Origin: Halichoerus grypus
Lineage: Eukaryota; Chordata; Mammalia; Carnivora; Phocidae
DNA length: 64,000 nt
Reading direction: 5' to 3'
Assembly: GCF_964656455.1 (NCBI RefSeq)
Contig: NC_135726.1
Span: 5,032,001 to 5,096,000 of the forward strand
Each line of letters starts with the position of its first letter. Within the stretch, counting starts at the first letter, position 1. Position numbers and translations under genes: made by a program. This document shows positions 47,515 to 58,844 of the stretch, one piece after another. The notes under the pieces are model-generated. The model had not been told where the DNA came from. It was given only the letters and a program-made list of their open reading frames with translations, and did not search any database.

Positions 47515-47850
47515 TATATTGATTCATTTAATCCTCATGACAACCCTTTGAGGGAGGCACATTATGATTCCCATTTTGCAGGTAAAGAAACTGAGGCACA
47601 CCTCCAACCATAATGGTTTTGTTCTCTATATTGTGCTACTTCCATACCACGGAGCCCCCTGGGAGCATTAGCAGGGATGTTGAAGAAGAAAATTTAATGA
47701 CATGGCAATAATAATTATGGCTACCAGTTGTTCAAGCTACTAACATTCCCAGTATCACAGAACTGGGAAGAGGTAGAGCTGAAATTTGAACTCAGGTCAC
47801 CTGGATCTGAGACTGTCATCTCAGACACTGTGCTGTAAGAAAAGTCAGAT
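47515..47850 (-). repeat. MIR SINE in two parts
   Basis: Bases 47515-47600 ('tttaatcctcatgacaaccctttgaggg', 'aaagaaactgaggcac') and 47745-47850 ('gagctgaaatttgaactcagg') are consecutive MIR minus segments separated by about 145 bp of unrecognised sequence that may be an insertion. Confidence 0.72.
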
Positions 47851-47914
47851 CCTAAAAGGACCACTCTGAACACATTCACACAAATCCTTTCACATCTTGG
47901 ACCATGACGCCATA

Positions 47915-48277
47915 TGTTATTGACTGAATGTTTCTGCCCCTCTAAAATCGTATGTTGAAGCCCTAACTCCCCCATGGGGTGGTACTGGAAAGTGAGGCCT
48001 TTGGGAAGTAATGAGATTTAGATGAGGACGGGAGAGTGGGAGTGGGACCCTTGTTATGTGGCTAGTGTCCTTACAAGTAGACGAAGAGAGACCAGAGCTT
48101 CCTCTCCCTGCATGGGAAGATAGAGCAAGAAGGTGGCCATCCACGATTCTCACCAAGAACAAATTGGCCAGCGCCCTGCTCTTGGATTTTCAGCCTCCAG
48201 AACTGTGAGAAATACATTTCTGTTGGGTAAGCCCCCCAATCAATGGTATTTTGTAATAGCAGCCTGATCAGAATAAG
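47915..48277 (+). mobile_element. Solo LTR, MLT1A-type (ERVL-MaLR)
   Basis: Starts TGTTATTGACTGAATGTTTC; continues 'atgttgaagccctaactcc', 'tgaggcctttgggaagtaatgag', 'cagcctccagaactgtgag', 'aatggtattttgtaatagcagcc'. Nearly complete. Confidence 0.9.
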
Positions 48278-48329
48278 GCGATGTACATATACAAACAAAA
48301 AAGAATCACAGCTTATGTGATGTTTTGCA

Positions 48330-48690
48330 AAATGCTTGGTAATATACTGTGAACATCTTTCCATGTCATTATACATTCTTTTACCACATCATTTTACATG
48401 ATTTAATGGAATTCCAATATAGGAATATGGCATGATTTATTGAACAGATCCCCAGTGGTGTGACACTTAGTTTGGTTCTTTAGATAAAGATCCAATGAAA
48501 CCTCCATTGATGAACGCTTGTACACATTTGACTATGTGAATTGCTGTGTCAAAGAATAGAGGGGCATTTGTAAAAGCCATTTGAATCTTATTGCCAAAAT
48601 ACCCAACAAATGAATTGGACTGATTTGTATTTCCACACTAGGGCAGGAGAGAGCCTTTTCTCACAGCCTCTTTCTACTGGGTTATAGGGG
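48330..48690 (-). mobile_element. Ancient L1M fragment
   Basis: 'gaacatctttccatgtcattatac', 'gtgaattgctgtgtcaaagaatag', 'tttgtatttccacactagggc' resemble the reverse complement of an old L1 ORF2/3' UTR region. Confidence 0.6.
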
Positions 48691-48831
48691 CCACCTGAGC
48701 TCAGTAGCCAGAAGAAGGCCACCTGGTGGGCATCGAAGGCCCAAAGCCAATCAAAACAAAAGTTGCTTTAAAACCTCACTGCGTTTTGCTTTCCTGTGTT
48801 GAAAAGGAGTTTCAAAATCGATTTCCTCTGT

Positions 48832-48845
48832 GAAAGTACCATCCA
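48832..48845. repeat. Left TSD of a 1-kb L1
   Basis: GAAAGTACCATCCA, matching GAAAGTATCATCCA at 49852-49865 (13 of 14). Confidence 0.92.
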
Positions 48846-49851
48846 GATGGGAGAAGATATTTGCAAATGACACTACAGAGAAAGGGTTGATATCCAAGAT
48901 CTATAAAGAACTTCTCAAACTCAACACCCAAAAAACAAATAATCAAGTCAATAAATGGGCAGAAGATATGAACAGACACTTCTCAAAAGAAGACACGCAA
49001 ATGGCCAACAGACACACGAAAAAATGTTCATCATCATTGGCCATAAGGGAAATTCAAATCAAAACCACATTGAGATTCCACCTTACACCAGTTAGAATGG
49101 TAAAAATTGACAGGGAAAGAAACAACAAATGTTGGAGAGGTTGTGGAGAAAGGGGAACCCTCTTACACTGTTGGTGGGAATGCAAGTTGGTACAGCCACT
49201 TTGGAAAACAGTGTGGAGGTTCCTCAAAAATTTAAAAATAGAGCTACCCTCTGACCCAGCAATTGCACTCCTGGGTATTTACCCCAAAGACACAGATGTA
49301 GTGAAAAGAAGGGCCATATGCACCCCAATGTTCATAGCAGCAATGTCCGCAATAGCCAAACTGTGGAAAGAGCCGAGATGCCCTTCAACAGATGAATGGA
49401 TAAAGAAGATGTGGTCCATATATACAATGGAATATTACTCAGCCATCAGAAAGGATGAATACCCAACCTTTACATCAACATAGATGGGACTGGAGGGAAT
49501 TATGCTAAGTGAAATAAATCAAGCAGAGAAAGTCAATTATCGTATGGTTTCACTTATTTGTGGAACATAAGGAATAGCATGGAGGACATTAGGAGAAGGA
49601 AGGGAAAAATGAAGGGGAGGAAACCAGAGGGGGAGACGAACCATGACAGACTAAGGATTCCGAGAAATAAACTGAGGGTTTTAGAGGGGAGGGGGTGGGG
49701 GGGGATGGGTTAGCACGGTGATGGGTATTAAGGAGGGCACATATTGCATGGAGCACTGGGTGTTACACGCAATGAATCATGGAACACTACATCAAAAACT
49801 AATGGTGTACTGTATGGTGACTAACATAACATAAAAAAAATAAAATAAAAA
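48846..49851 (+). mobile_element. 5'-truncated carnivore L1
   Basis: Encodes the last ~240 codons of ORF2: 'WEKIFANDT', '[21 protein letters not shown]', '[22 protein letters not shown]', '[15 protein letters not shown]'. The frame is intact until an in-frame TAG at 49481-49483, where related copies have TGG; the C-terminal piece remains readable beyond. The 3' UTR has a G-rich run (49690-49705) and 'gagcactgggtgttac', ending in an A-rich tail with TAAAA units. It lacks the endonuclease and most of the reverse transcriptase, so it is dead. Confidence 0.96.
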
Positions 49852-49865
49852 GAAAGTATCATCCA
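49852..49865. repeat. Right TSD of the 1-kb L1
   Basis: GAAAGTATCATCCA. Confidence 0.92.
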
Positions 49866-50424
49866 AATAAATAACCAATAATATTGATTCCTATAATGGG
49901 GGAAAATGCATGAACTTTAGGGACAGGCTGATATAGGTTCACATCTCAGTGATGTTAGGTGTCCCCATCTCTGTACCCACTCAGCTCAAAGAAGAGCTCC
50001 CTCTCTGGAAGGCCTCTCTCCCACCTCTGGGTCCTCTCTTCCCCTGGTCTTTCTGCTCTTGGGGCTCTGATGTGACCAAGAGAGTCACTGAAAATGGTTT
50101 CATCCAGTATTTAGTTTGTGTCTGTTTTACTATTTTTTGACTGAACTCATTGTTTTAATTATTGAAATCAAATTTTGAGTTTAGAATTAATTAACAAGCG
50201 TCTGAAATGATTTGTTTGTAATCATGGGGAAATGGGATGGTTGTTACAGAAAAATGAGATCAGGCCCATCATTCATGACCTAATTCCTGAACCTAGAATC
50301 CAACCCTAAGGTGATGATTAGTAAGTGGGTTCAGTATTTTGAGGGTGGATATCGACACGTGAATACGTGCAACAACCAGTAGACGAAACTTGTACTAATT
50401 GACCATTCTGACCAAGAGTTTGAT
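49866..50424. other. Intronic stretch with no recognised feature
   Basis: Nothing recognised. Confidence 0.5.
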
Positions 50425-50625
50425 AGAACAATGATGGCCCACAGGTCAAAGCCAGCCCACCATCTGTTTTTCTATGGCTCATGAGCTAAAAATGCTTTTT
50501 ATATTTTTTAATGATTACACTTTAAATGGTTATATAAGTATCTACATACATTCTCAATTTTGCCTCTTAGTCCACAAAACTTAAAATACTTAATATCTGG
50601 CCCTTAAAGAGAAAATTTCCAACCT
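50425..50625 (+). mobile_element. hAT-type DNA transposon fossil (MER58/Charlie-like)
   Basis: 'gcccacaggtcaaagccagcccacc', 'ttttctatggctcatgagc', 'tggcccttaaagagaaaatttccaacc' align with the copy at 41285-41505. Strand label is arbitrary. Confidence 0.72.
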
Positions 50626-51253
50626 CAAACTTAATAGATGTTCCTATACATTGAAGTCCCTTCATTGTTGAATGTGACAGCACAGCGCCATATATCCAAT
50701 AAAGTTGGCCATGCCTTTAGGACACCAAGTCACATTACCAGCAAACTTTTATCCTCTGGAAAAATATAGCAAATGGGATCCCTCCTTAAACAAAACTGAA
50801 ATATGGGTCCCAGGCGCTTTGAGATGCCATCATGTCTTGAAGTGGTCTATTGCTAGCTTGCCTTAATCTAAGCCTTGTAGCTTCTGGTCATCTTCCCTTA
50901 CGACACTTTGCAATGAAAGCACTCAGAGCCACCGTCCTCCCCTAGGTCCTGGCTAGGAACCAAGCATAGTAAAGGCAGGTTTGAAAGAGCTGCTTTCCAA
51001 AGACTCCACCCACTTTTCTTCCCTTAAATGACTGTTCCCAACGTGGTGAGAAGCAAAGCTTTCCCCTATTTTCTCCACTGGTCCAAAGCCAGGATGGAAC
51101 TAGACATTCTTTCTAAACTGGGGTGTACCTGTTCAACCGGGACTGTGAACAGGGATGAGATTTAGAGCGATGTTATTGAAGTACAGTGACTAGAAAATGT
51201 ATCTGTGAAGTAAAATGTGCCTTACCAGGCTAATCATAGTTCTTGGCTGATTA
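50626..51253. other. Intronic stretch with no recognised feature
   Basis: Nothing recognised. Confidence 0.5.
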
Positions 51254-51273
51254 AGAAAAATACATGCTCTCTA
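51254..51273. repeat. Left TSD of CanSINE 3
   Basis: AAGAAAAATACATGCTCTCT versus AAGAAATATATGCTCTCT at 51468-51485: one 2-bp indel and one substitution. Confidence 0.88.
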
Positions 51274-51467
51274 TTTGTTTTGAGAGAGAGAGAGAGGGAG
51301 AGCGAGCATGTGGAGGGGGAGGGGCAAAGGGAGAGGGATAGACTCTCCAGCAGACTCCCCCCTGAGAGCGGAGCCTAATGCAGGGCTCGATCCCACTACC
51401 CTGAGATCATGACCTGAGCCAAAATCAAGAGTCAGACGCTCAACCCACTGAGCCACCCAGGCGCCCC
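51274..51467 (-). mobile_element. CanSINE
   Basis: GA repeat, 'gcagactcccccctgagagc', 'gagatcatgacctgagcc', 'cccactgagccacccaggcgcccc'. The tail is short and the TSD diverged, so it is older than the copies at 26.0 and 34.7 kb. Gene-sense orientation. Confidence 0.95.
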
Positions 51468-51485
51468 AAGAAATATATGCTCTCT
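51468..51485. repeat. Right TSD of CanSINE 3
   Basis: AAGAAATATATGCTCTCT. Confidence 0.88.
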
Positions 51486-52074
51486 AAAAGAACTGTTTCC
51501 CCAAAAGAAAAAGTTCTTCAGTTTTTAGGGTACTTCACATAAAGTAAGATGGAGAGATTTAAAGTGATAGAAAAACAGAAATACTCTAAATTCATCATCG
51601 TCCTGCATTTTAAGTTATTTTTACCATATTAAAAAAAGAGAGAAAAGAAGATAAAGTTCAGAGAATTACACATTTGTCAAATACAAAAAGATGAATCTCT
51701 GTTAATGACAAAGCTAAGTGTCTCTTGATTCAACATGTGCCAAGCAACTACTGATTGTCTAATACTCTAAGATGCACAAGAACAGAGACACAAGATAGGC
51801 TGTTGTTTATTCAGTTATTAACAACCTGCAGAATATGGATTCAAGTGGTAGCTCCTTGTCTCTCCCCTTGAGAAAGCTAGAAATCAGCTACTCATTGTTC
51901 ACCAAGGATTTGAGAGCTGCCTCCAAAATGCCTCTGCTTTACTGCTGATCGTCCCCCCTCCAGCTTGCCAGCATTCCGAGTCCCAGCTCTGAGAGCGCCG
52001 TGTTGAACGGAGCTGTGTTTAATGTTTAAATACGGTCGGTGGTATTGCATTTACATTAGGATACATCCGTAATC
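51486..52074. other. Intronic stretch with no recognised feature
   Basis: Nothing recognised. Confidence 0.5.
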
Positions 52075-52440
52075 CTTAGGATGACATTCGAAGCCCTTGA
52101 CAATCTTGTACCGACTCCCGGCCCTTGTCTGGGATCTCCCCGGGACACCCTCAACTCCCCATCTCTCTTCAAGTAATGCATGAACGTGCCGCGCCTTTGC
52201 TCACGCTGTTCCCCTCCCTTGATGCCCTTCCCACAACTCCTTCACTGCAGCCTTCCATCCACCCATCAAGGCTTAGTTCAAACAGCACACCTTCCTGTGC
52301 GTTTGCTGCTGCCGGCTCAGCTAGGCAGCGCGGTCTCCGTGTCCCTGACGCCCAGCCTCTGTCACGGACGCAGCAAACACTGGTGGGTACTCGATACTTA
52401 TGCGTCAGCGTTTGTCCCTGGATTGTGGTATGTGGACTAC
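52075..52440 (+). repeat. L2 LINE 3' region
   Basis: 'gacattcgaagcccttgacaatc', 'cgcctttgctcacgctgttcccctccc', 'catcaaggcttagttcaaacagcacacc' are clear L2 landmarks. Confidence 0.85.
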
Positions 52441-52574
52441 CTCAGTGTTTCGCTGAACTTTCTAAGCCTGCCAGGCTCCCTGCTGTGTGGCCAGAGTGTA
52501 AATGGGCTCCCTGCTCGAGGAAGAAATCCCCCCTCCACGCTGCTTCTTCAATCTCATTGTCCATCATGAAAATA

Positions 52575-52795
52575 ACTAATATCCACTGATATTTACAGGG
52601 TATTAAGTGCTTGACATATCTTATTTGATCATCCTGCTAAGCCTAGGAGGTGGGGACTCTGATTATCCTCATTGTGGCAGATGAAGAACCCAGGCTTGGA
52701 CAGGCTAACTGACCTGCCCAGTTCTCACAGCTGATGAGGGGTGCAGGTGGGTTATGAATCCAGAGACTCTGAGGTTGGCTCCCCTGCCCTAGATC
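52575..52795 (-). repeat. MIR SINE
   Basis: 'gggtattaagtgcttgacatatc', 'gattatcctcattgtggcagatgaag', 'gttctcacagctgatgagg', 'tatgaatccagagactctgagg' give full MIR minus order. Confidence 0.88.
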
Positions 52796-54149
52796 CATGA
52801 CTCTCAGACCAGATTTCAGCCAGGCTGGGGTCCTACTGGGCGACTGGAAATAGCCTTTGCTTTCATGGGTGGATAGGCCAACCTTGGAGGAGGAAGGGAA
52901 ATGCTTAGGGGCACCAGCAGAGTGGAGATTCCCCACGGTCTCCTGCTAGAGTCGATCCAGAGTGGGGACGTGCGGGAGGCCACAAAGGAAAGCCCTGCCC
53001 TCGCCACCTCCAGGCCCTCTGCCATCAGCAGAGGGCCGGCACGTCTGCAACTGAGGTTTCAGACCCCGGGGGCTTCGCTAGCATCATGCCTCATTTTATT
53101 TGCTGACACAACAGAGCAAGTGTGACTCACCTAGGGGGGTTCACCATCTGTGTTTCATTTGCAAGGATAATGTGTTATTTTAAAAATAATAAGACAATTT
53201 ATTTACATCTACATTTCCCCCCCTCTATGTTCTCAGCAGCAAGTGATAAAAAAAAAATGGAGAAAATTATCCCAACAAAAATATTTATGAGTAAATAGCT
53301 CACAGAAATGGGGAGGATGCTGTTATCTAAATAATTCTGGTCCCACCCACCGAAATAAGGAAGGAGAATATTCCTGACAGCATGACTGAATTGTGTGTAA
53401 TTACTGCCAATGTTTTAAACATGATGATAATGAGAAAAGTATTAGCATTAGATCAAAGTGGCCTGAAAACATTTATTTTCCTGATAGAATGACGGCTATT
53501 TCTTTCATTCAAGGCACAGGAGAAATGCTACCCCTTATGATTATTCCTTTAGTTTTAGGCAGCTTGACTTAATATCATCATTTTCACAGATTCCTTTACT
53601 ATGTTTCTGGGGACGTGGTCTACGTGACAATATTTTAGCTTGGATCATCTTGACCAAGCACATAGTTCTCTTTAGACTTGCAGCCACATGTCCAGTTTCA
53701 TTGGCTATTTTGCACAGGATGCTCTCCCATGTTCTTGGGTTTTCTCTGACATAATCAAGGACTCCTGAATCTCTCATAGCAAATACATGCGCATAAATCT
53801 AAAAATAAGTCTTATGTGACACTTACCATGGAAAGAAGGAAGGAAATTCTCTGTTCTCCCTTTTGGCCTAAAAATTGGGGGCATTATAAAGTTTCAGAAA
53901 ATCTTTTACCAGCTGAAAATGGAAAATAAATTACATTCACAGTTCTAGTATCTCTTACTGTATGTACATTTTTATGGGTAGGCTACCACTTTCCTTAGAT
54001 CATCTGGAGGATAATACATATTAGGCTGAAGGGGAATTCAAAGATAGAAAAGTGCTCAACCTCCTTAAAAAGACTAATGATACTCTTCACTATGCAAGTG
54101 TTAAAATAGATACTTTAAGAGCCTCTTTTGGAAAATGTTTCTGTTTGTT
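52796..54149. other. 1.35-kb stretch without recognised repeats
   Basis: Bases 53130-54050 are AT-rich, homeobox-core-rich and non-repetitive; candidate conserved noncoding DNA. Confidence 0.45.
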
Positions 54150-54299
54150 AAAAAAAAGAGGAAGAGGAAGAAGAGAAAGAAGTAGAGGAGGAGGACCAGG
54201 AGGAAGAGGGGGAGGAGGAGGAGGGAGGGGTAGAGGAGAAGGAGGGGAGGAGGAGAGAAGAGGGAAAAGGAAAAAAGGAAGAGGAGGAGAAGGAGGAAA
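54150..54299. repeat. Polypurine (GGA/GAA)n tract
   Basis: 150 bp of almost pure purine on the plus strand with only four pyrimidines (54183, 54196, 54197, 54231). Built from gga, gaa and gag units. Open frames across it on both strands are low-complexity artefacts. Confidence 0.95.
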
Positions 54300-54659
54300 C
54301 CAAAAAGAACCCCCCCTTCCCCCACTGACCGTTAGCTACTCTGAGTGGTTTCAAATTGTGGCTGTGTTCAGAAAAGTTGGCAGATTTCAGCTGATGAATT
54401 TCAGTCTCCCAGCCAAGATGATCAACTAAATAAAGCATTTATCAAACGTTAGGGACCTTTATCTGATTTTATTTTGTAGTGCAGCCAGACATAGTTTAAA
54501 AACATAGACAGAGCTGTCAGAATGAGGGGCTGAGTATGGTTATGGAAAAGAATAAAACAGTGCCCCAGATGAACCCAATTTCGTTCAGTAGGATATATGG
54601 CTCTTATTTTCTCCAAATGTTTCCCCAAACATTTAAGCAAGAGACACAGATCCTCACGC
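54300..54659. other. Intronic stretch with no recognised feature
   Basis: A C7 run closes the polypurine tract at about 54310. Otherwise nothing recognised. Confidence 0.5.
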
Positions 54660-54735
54660 CCATCCTATTCACCAGGGTATTTCTTAGAGCCTAGTGCAGT
54701 CCTGACACAAGGTAGGTAGAAGGTGAATAAATTAG
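54660..54735 (+). repeat. L2 3' tail
   Basis: 'ttagagcctagtgcagtcctgacacaaggtaggtag' and 'gtgaataaatta' fit the L2 end. Confidence 0.65.
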
Positions 54736-54894
54736 ATTATTGGATGATCACACAAGGGCAAGACCAAGCTCTCAACGAAAATAAAATCATTTCCTCTGTT
54801 TGTATACCCATGCTAGGGTGTGGATCTTGCAGTAAATTCTAAGGTCATCTGTAAGCTATTTACTCATAAATACAAACTGAAGGAACATAGGTTA

Positions 54895-54944
54895 TCCATC
54901 CATTCTTCCATCATCCATCCATCCATCCACCCACCCATCCATCC
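54895..54944. repeat. (ATCC)n simple repeat
   Basis: Interrupted ATCC units, grown at the tail of the minus-sense L2 that follows. Confidence 0.9.
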
Positions 54945-55060
54945 AACAAATCTTTACCGAGTGCCTATTATTTACCTGGCTCTAAGCTTGGCAATGAGAA
55001 TACAGAGATGGGACAAAGATCCAAGATCTCTTTCTCCGGGTAGTTTATATTCTGGCATGG
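54945..55060 (-). repeat. L2 3' end
   Basis: 'caaatctttaccgagtgcctattatttacc', 'aatgagaatacagagatggg' are the reverse complement of the L2 end. Confidence 0.78.
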
Positions 55061-55509
55061 TTTCAGAAAAAGTAAACAGAAGAGCTTGTACTGGAAAATG
55101 CACGTTTCCAGGTGAAATCTGATGTCTATGCACACCGAGCTTATGAAAACGGAAGGACGTATACATGGTCACTGTAGCTGCTTTCATAATTCAGCTGCGA
55201 ATCTGAGGATTTCCAACAAAACCCAGCCCAACATCGGGAAAACTGGAGAGGTCTGATTCACAGGATAAAGCGAGTATGGTCTGCACAGTTTGGAAAGAGT
55301 CTTTGTATTGGCAACATGTGGGTAGAAACAACAGTCAAGCTCTCAGCGGTAGCTGATGGGAACTGGGGCCTCGGTTCTCAGCAGCCACAGAAAGTGTGAC
55401 ACGGGGTAATAGCTGCGTTCGGACAATGGTTTCCTGTTTGCAAAACTGGAGGAAGTCATGCACATCTCGAAGAGGTGATAGAGTTGGTGGTGCAGATGTC
55501 ATTATCATG
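55061..55509. other. Intronic stretch with no recognised feature
   Basis: Nothing recognised. Confidence 0.5.
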
Positions 55510-55955
55510 GTCATTGCTGATGAGGAAATGGGACTCAGAAGGGTTAAATGACTTGCCCATGGTCACATAGCTGGCCAGGTAGGAAACTGACTCTCTCAGG
55601 CAGCATCCTGCAGAGCAAATCGCACCTTGAAGATATTCAATAAATGTTTTCAGTAACTATAGCCTCAAGGTTGGGAAAGACATTAAGGATATAACCTTTA
55701 CTGATTAACTGGATCCCTTCTATGACGTCCTACCAAGGGCAGTCTGTTCGAATACACCCCACAATGGGGAACTCATTACCCACCTTTACAATTCACTGCT
55801 ACAACCAATAATGATGGTTATGTTAGCTCGTCTTTAGAACAGACAATGTACTTTATGTACTTTGACACATCTGATCCTCACCAACCCATTTGAGGTAGGT
55901 GCTATTATTCTCAATTCATAGATGAATAACTCAGGCAAGGAGTGGCCAAATAACT
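55510..55955 (-). repeat. Two MIR fragments
   Basis: Bases 55515-55610 ('gatgaggaaatgggactcag', 'cttgcccatggtcacatagctgg') and 55835-55955 ('cacatctgatcctcacc', 'gaggtaggtgctattattctc') are both MIR minus. Confidence 0.8.
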
Positions 55956-55963
55956 CACTGTTA

Positions 55964-56430
55964 TGGGTTGAACTGGGTTCCCTAAAAAGATATGTTTAAG
56001 TCCTGACCCCTTGTACCCATGCATTTGACCTTATTTGAAAATAGTGTCTTTTCAAATATAACCAAGTAAAGATGAGGTCATTAAGGTGGGTCCTAATCCA
56101 GTATGACTGGTGTCTTATGAGAAGACACAGGCATGAGCAGAGGGAAGATAATATGCAAGCACACAGTCAGAAGAAGGACATGCAAGGATGAAGGTGGGGA
56201 TTGGAGGCATGTGTCTATAAGCCAAGGAAAGCTAAGGATTGCTAGCAACCACCAGAAGCTGGAAGAGGCAAGGAAGGATCCTCCCCTAGAGACTTCAAAG
56301 GGAGGCTGGCCTGCCAACACCCTGATTTCAGACTTCTGGCCTCCAGAACTGTGAGAGAATGAATTTCTGTTGTTTTAAGCCCCCTGGTCTACGGTACTTT
56401 GTTATAGCCATCCTGGGAAATGAATATGCT
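55964..56430 (+). mobile_element. Solo LTR, MLT1B-type (ERVL-MaLR)
   Basis: Starts TGTTATGGGTTGAACTGG; 'gatgaggtcattaaggtgggtcc', 'tgactggtgtcttatgag', 'tctataagccaaggaaagc', 'tctggcctccagaactgtgag' in order. It is the same LTR group as 16423-16890, inserted just after a MIR. Confidence 0.9.
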
Positions 56431-56497
56431 CAGCTAGGTGGAAAAACAAACGATGGGGTCAGGTCCCTCCTCTAAGTCATACACTGAAACATGGTCT

Positions 56498-56668
56498 CCA
56501 AAAGCAAGGATTCTTCACCTTGCTGTACATTTGAATCACTGGGGATTTTTTTAAAAACTACTGACGACTGTGTCCTACCACCGGAGACTCTCATTTTGTG
56601 GCTCTAGGCTTCTGCTGGAGCACTCTGATTTCTAAAGCTCCTCAGCCAAGTTTGACAACCTCTGTCCT
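56498..56668. mobile_element. MER5-like hAT element
   Basis: 'caaggattcttcaccttgctgtacatttgaatcactgggg' at one end and 'tttgacaacctctgtcc' at the other are characteristic of short hAT-Charlie elements. Confidence 0.68.
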
Positions 56669-57054
56669 AGTTGACTCCATTTCTCACCACGTGGAGACCA
56701 GGCAGAACAGATCCACCAAATCCAATGGCATCTATTTGGCAAGGGTGGCCCGTTGAACCGGAAGCCAAGTCAACTGCTGCTCATGGTTAGGAGGAAAAGG
56801 AGGGGGTCAGTCATGGGTCCTCAGAAGATGGAGACAGTGGGTGAGCTGCCTTCTAGCATTTTCGCATGACCCAAAGCAGGTGAGCAACAGGCGGGCTCAC
56901 TCCCGGCTCTGGGCATGCACGGTGGGTCCAGAGGCTGCACCACCCCGAACGCAGCAGGAAATGAACGGCAATGACCATGCCAGACAGCAGCCTGCACACA
57001 CACAGAGATGCCACACATGCCTGCCTCTCTCCCTCACACCCTTCCTGCCCTTTA

Positions 57055-57135
57055 TTGCTCAATAAATATTTGTTGGGCATCTCTCATGTGCTAAGGACTG
57101 GGAATGTGGCAGGGGACGAGATGGACACAATCCCT
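57055..57135 (-). repeat. L2 3' end
   Basis: 'gctcaataaatatttgttgggc' followed by 'gtgctaaggactgggaatgtggcaggg' is a minus-sense L2 end. Confidence 0.75.
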
Positions 57136-58460
57136 TTCCTCCTCAGAGTGTGGGGAGGCGCTCAGTTGAGTGAGGGCACCGGCCTCAGTTGGCCCTACTG
57201 GAGACATCCTGAGACGTGAGGTGGGAAGAAAAGGCAATGACCAAGATGGTGATGTTAAAGATCATTTGCCGGCGTCCTTGACTGTCCTCCCTGACACGCT
57301 CTATGATGAAGTAAATGTGGGAAAGGTGGGTTCAAAGACAACAGTGCCCTTGGCCTCCCCTGAAGTTTTACCTCACCTTCCAGGGTCCTCCCTGGGGACG
57401 TACTCATTGAAGGAAAGGAACTAAATGGAAAATCAAGGTGAAAAATTTATGTCCTATCAACTGAGCTCACTGTGTCAACCAGGAGGCTTCCAGAGCCTCC
57501 ACTCCCAACAAGGTGGGGCCAAACAAGAGCACACTATTTATTTAATCACAGGGGCCCCGGCTCTGGAAGGACTCCCCGACCTATCTCTTTACACCCACAG
57601 TATTCCATGCGTAAACATACTGTTTGAGATCCCGGGCCCAAAGCCACAGTAACAAAACAACAATCGGTTTGAATCCTATCAAGGTTTGCAGGTGTCCCAG
57701 TGGAATATTGTCTTAAAAATAAATGGTGCGATCATGTTTTCAATGGGCTGCTCAGATGGTCTAGAAGTAGACTTGAAAACCTCACCCAGGACAGGACGCC
57801 TACTCAGAAGTTCTCCGGAAATAATGACCAACGATTCCATAAGCCTGCTGTGGGAGCCCATCCTGGGCACTTGATCACAGGAAAGGGGCAGTGAGGTTAG
57901 AAGTCTGATGTGCAAGCTCTGTCCCTTTAAAGATGAGGACCGTGGAGGCACGTTTCAGCCTTTCAGCAAAGTTGCTGGAGAAGCTTACAGCAGCACTAGT
58001 AAAGAGACAAGGCTTGCCTACATTCAGGGACGTTTCTTTCCTTCAGATCACACTGATGTTGCCTGGGTCAGCAGTGAACTCTGGAAACCCTCACAGAGAA
58101 GTGACACTCTTTATTCATTTTCATTGATTTTCTAATTTCGGTTAAATTGTGTTTATCTTTTTTGGAGGGAGCCGTTTATGTACTGTGGCCAGAAACGCTT
58201 AATTCAACTCCCATAATTACATACTTATTGGGAGTTAACAAAAACCCAAATGAAGAGATCATGAGCTTAAAACACATCTGTCCCCAAAATAACCCTTAAA
58301 AATGGAATAATCCATTATATTATCACTTCGGTCTATAAATAGAGACTTACAAAACATTTCTGTCAGTAGGAAGAGAAGCTGAGCCAGAGAAATCACTGCA
58401 TTTCGACTTTGCCTTGTAAAAATTTGCAAGTACCTCTGGGAGAATTGGGAAAACTGCTGT
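57136..58460. other. 1.3-kb stretch without recognised repeats
   Basis: Bases 58100-58440 are AT-rich. No exon or repeat recognised. Confidence 0.5.
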
Positions 58461-58506
58461 GTGCATGTGTGCACGTGTGAGTGTCCACACACACGTGCAC
58501 ATGCAT
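58461..58506. repeat. Imperfect palindrome of alternating purine-pyrimidine
   Basis: Left arm TGCATGTGTGCACGTGTG and right arm CACACGTGCACATGCA are reverse complements apart from a 2-base indel, with a loop of about 10 bases. It contains two GTGCAC/CACGTG E-box-like cores. Confidence 0.8.
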
Positions 58507-58844
58507 GCTGGCAGGGAATAAACAGAGGTGGAAAGTCATTCCTTGCCTCCGCAGGAGATAATACAGCATTGAGCCGTCATAAACATGGGGCTGGAAAGAG
58601 AACAGGACACGACATGGAGGAAGTGGACTCGGTATGTTCCTTTCCCCCCGCTTTCTTATTTTTAGCTAGCTACAATCACATTTTCCAAGTGACAGCCGTG
58701 ATTTCAATGCAGATCCTCATCATTGTCTTCCTCCCTTCCAGGAATTCCCATTCCTAGCTATGGATTCCCACCCCCGGAGTGCAGAATCTTAGTGCCATAT
58801 CCAACTCATTCTTGCCTGTACCCCCAAAAACGTATACTGCAGAT

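Noticed and set aside
48830..49483. 217-codon open frame as a host gene
   Set aside because: It is the C-terminal part of L1 ORF2 plus a few flanking codons.
54052..54438. Glycine/arginine- and serine-rich open frames
   Set aside because: Products of the polypurine tract, not coding sequence.
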